From assembly GCA_024102975.1 (NCBI GenBank), contig JAGFJD010000474.1, positions 1 to 34,385 on the forward strand: a stretch of DNA of 34,385 nucleotides, given 5' to 3'. The stretch is from Phaeodactylibacter sp. Lineage in GTDB: Bacteria > Bacteroidota > Bacteroidia > Chitinophagales > Saprospiraceae. A program made the translations under genes and the position numbers. Positions 33,132 through 34,385 of this stretch are shown here, in pieces. Under the pieces are notes generated by a model. That model saw only the letters and a list, made by a program, of their open reading frames with translations. It searched no databases and was not told the origin of the DNA. The first letter of the stretch is position 1, and the number at the start of each line of letters is the position of its first letter.

Positions 33132-33145
33132 TTTGGTTAACCAAA
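33132..33145. promoter_or_regulatory. 14-bp perfect palindrome, operator-like
   Basis: TTTGGTTAACCAAA is a perfect palindrome ending 10 bases before the proposed ATG at 33156 and just after a promoter-like TAGGTTTA (33124-33131). The position suits a repressor site. Confidence 0.45.
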
Positions 33146-33155
33146 AATTTCCAAA

Positions 33156-34385
33156 ATGAACTATCGCGCTTACCCCCCCCCCTATATGTAAAATTATTGT
33201 TATATTGGTATCTGTAATTTTTCCATTGCTTCCCATGCATACTCAGGTACTCGTAAACGAAAGCTGGTCTTCTGCTTTTGGCAGCCCGTCGGAGATCGGC
33301 TGGAGCAACAGCGAGGTTGGAGAAAACGGGAACATTTATACTGTAGGCCACGACCAGGTAGGTGGCCGCATACAGTTCCTGCTGTCCAGCCACGACAGCG
33401 AGGGAAACCTGCTGTGGGCTTCCAGTCTGGAAACGCAGCCTGTCCGTCAGCTTTGGCACGGCTATCATATTGGACGGGCAAGGGAATATCTACTGTGCCG
33501 GGGCGGCGGCCGGCCCTGGCACGAACGGCTATGACCTTTTGGTAGCCAAGTTTGACACATCCGGCGACGAGTCCTGGCATATCCTCGTCGACGGGCCGGA
33601 AGAGCTCGACGATTATGGCGTGGCGCTCCTGGGCGTCGATGCCGAAAACCTGGTGGTTGCGGGCCTGTCTTCCTCTTCCGAAAGCGGGCGAGACATCCTG
33701 GCTGTCATGGCCAGCGACGAGGGCGACGTCGTTTGGCAGGCGTACTACGACTATGCCCAGAAAGACGACGCCCCCGTCGGCATCGAAATTTTTGACGGAT
33801 CCACCGTAGAAATACTGGGCGCCAGCCAGGACGCGGGCGGGGATTGGGACATCCTCTCCTGGCGCCTGCCCACCGACGACGGGGAGCCGGGAAGCGATTA
33901 CCGGTACCCTTTCCTCAAACTGGACTATGAAAAAGGGATGTATTACGAAAAGGACAACCAGGATAACTACTACTTCAGCGGCGCCAAAATTTCAGAAGGC
34001 GGGCTGGATATCCAATTGGTAAAGCTCGACTCCGGCTTTCAGCTGGAATGGGCAAAAGAAATAGACGGCGGTTTTGGAGACGACGCCGTTTTCAGCATGG
34101 CCTATGCCCCTGAGCAAGCGGCTGTTTACCTGGGCGGCTACAGCGCCAACCGCCAGGGCGGGCAGGATATGTACGTGGCTTCTTTTTCTTCTGCCGGCGA
34201 CTTATCGCTGGAGTACAGAAGGGTAAATAACCAGCCGGCCGCCAAAGCCGCCGCCCGTGCCATCCGGCTTGCCGCCGACGGGGATGTGTATGCGGCAGGC
34301 GAGGCACAGGCAGGAGGCGAAAAAGGACTCGTGCTTACCCGCTTCGACAAAGAAGCCGGGCAGTTGTGGGAAATAAACGCCGGGC
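33156..34385 (+). CDS. Secreted beta-propeller-repeat (SBBP-like) protein, frame-disrupted and 3' partial
   Basis: Translation shows successive propeller-like blades: GNIYTVG, GNIYCAG, YDLLVAKFDTSGDESW, DILAVMASDEGDVVW, LDIQLVKLDSGFQLEW, DMYVASFSSAGDL, GDVYAAGEA and LVLTRFDKEAGQLW, open to the window end. The frame breaks twice. First, the ATG at 33156, with a typical A-rich leader, reads MNYRAYPPP and stops at once because the C run (33173-33182) has ten residues. With nine, it would continue into a signal-peptide-like stretch (KIIVILVSVIFPLLP) and the mature protein. Second, one extra base near 33427 is needed to explain the switch from frame ...LLWASS to WKRSLSVSFGTAII.... In this assembly the gene is therefore broken; phase variation, pseudogenisation and sequence error are all possible. 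A start at TTG 33205 or ATG 33235 would avoid the C run but lose the n-region of the signal. Confidence 0.65.
33173..33182 (+). repeat. C10 homopolymer in the start region of the propeller gene
   Basis: Ten consecutive C residues lie six codons after the ATG at 33156. Nine or twelve would place the ATG in frame with the signal-like and blade-coding sequence. Ten or eleven give short peptides (stop at 33189 with ten). This is the layout of a slipped-strand phase switch. Confidence 0.6.

Larger units (their letters stand above)
32742..33155. other. 414-bp intergenic region between divergent genes, rich in palindromes
   Basis: No gene is supported. It contains three TTTTCGG-type tandem units (32818-32838), two successive hairpins (32941-32965 and 32969-32986) and an operator-like palindrome (33132-33145). 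The right half is strongly A/T-rich, as expected for the promoter of the gene starting at 33156. Confidence 0.5.

Overview
The window looks like chromosomal DNA from a Bacteroidota bacterium, most likely a Saprospiraceae-type organism with GC-rich coding DNA. The evidence is a giant HYR-repeat secreted protein with a type IX secretion (T9SS) C-terminal domain and a dockerin-like segment, DUF2911 and beta-propeller-repeat proteins, promoters of the Bacteroidota form (TAnnTTTG at -7), and A-rich start regions rather than Shine-Dalgarno sites. The family is an inference from gene content; no 16S gene is present.

Layout. 1-14860 (+) is the 3' part of one enormous surface or secreted protein: about 37 HYR-like modules, a PPC-like domain, more cysteine-rich modules, a dockerin-like segment, a cohesin-like domain and a T9SS sorting domain. 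14861-15641 holds a terminator, a MITE-like inverted repeat and a strong candidate for a structured RNA gene with its own promoter and terminator. 15642-16325 (-) is a NarL/LuxR response regulator. 16326-16815 holds direct repeats and an orphan terminator, followed by a lipoprotein gene (16816-17496, +). 17561-20105 (-) holds three co-oriented genes: an AstE/aspartoacylase-like metallo-deacylase, a SET-domain protein and a 2OG-Fe(II) oxygenase. Divergent from them is an OmpR-type regulator whose receiver has lost its phosphorylation residues (20271-20948), followed by a GNAT-nitrilase fusion, a DUF486 membrane protein and PPK2 (21049-23867, all +). 24092-28089 (-) holds mtnA and a trkH/trkA potassium-uptake pair. 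28322-31523 (+) holds a low-molecular-weight tyrosine phosphatase, a MarR regulator with a matching palindrome in front of an F420-reductase-like oxidoreductase, and an RhlE-type DEAD-box helicase. 31671-32741 (-) is a secreted DUF2911/TPR protein. 33156-34385 (+) is the 5' part of a secreted beta-propeller protein whose start region carries a run of ten C residues that puts it out of frame.

How the genes relate. Few long operons are visible. Clear functional units are trkA-trkH (3-nt gap), DUF486-ppk2 (14-nt gap) and marR-oxidoreductase (shared operator-like palindrome). The window is rich in palindromes: terminators at gene ends, REP/MITE-like elements between genes, and one palindromic element lying in frame inside the giant gene.

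The most interesting items are (i) a possible poly-C phase switch at the start of the last gene, (ii) the unassigned structured RNA at about 15347-15554, (iii) the degenerate OmpR-type receiver with an 11-bp tandem repeat upstream, (iv) the MarR palindrome pair, and (v) the in-frame palindromic repeat in the giant gene. I ran no searches; family calls come from motifs read in the translations.
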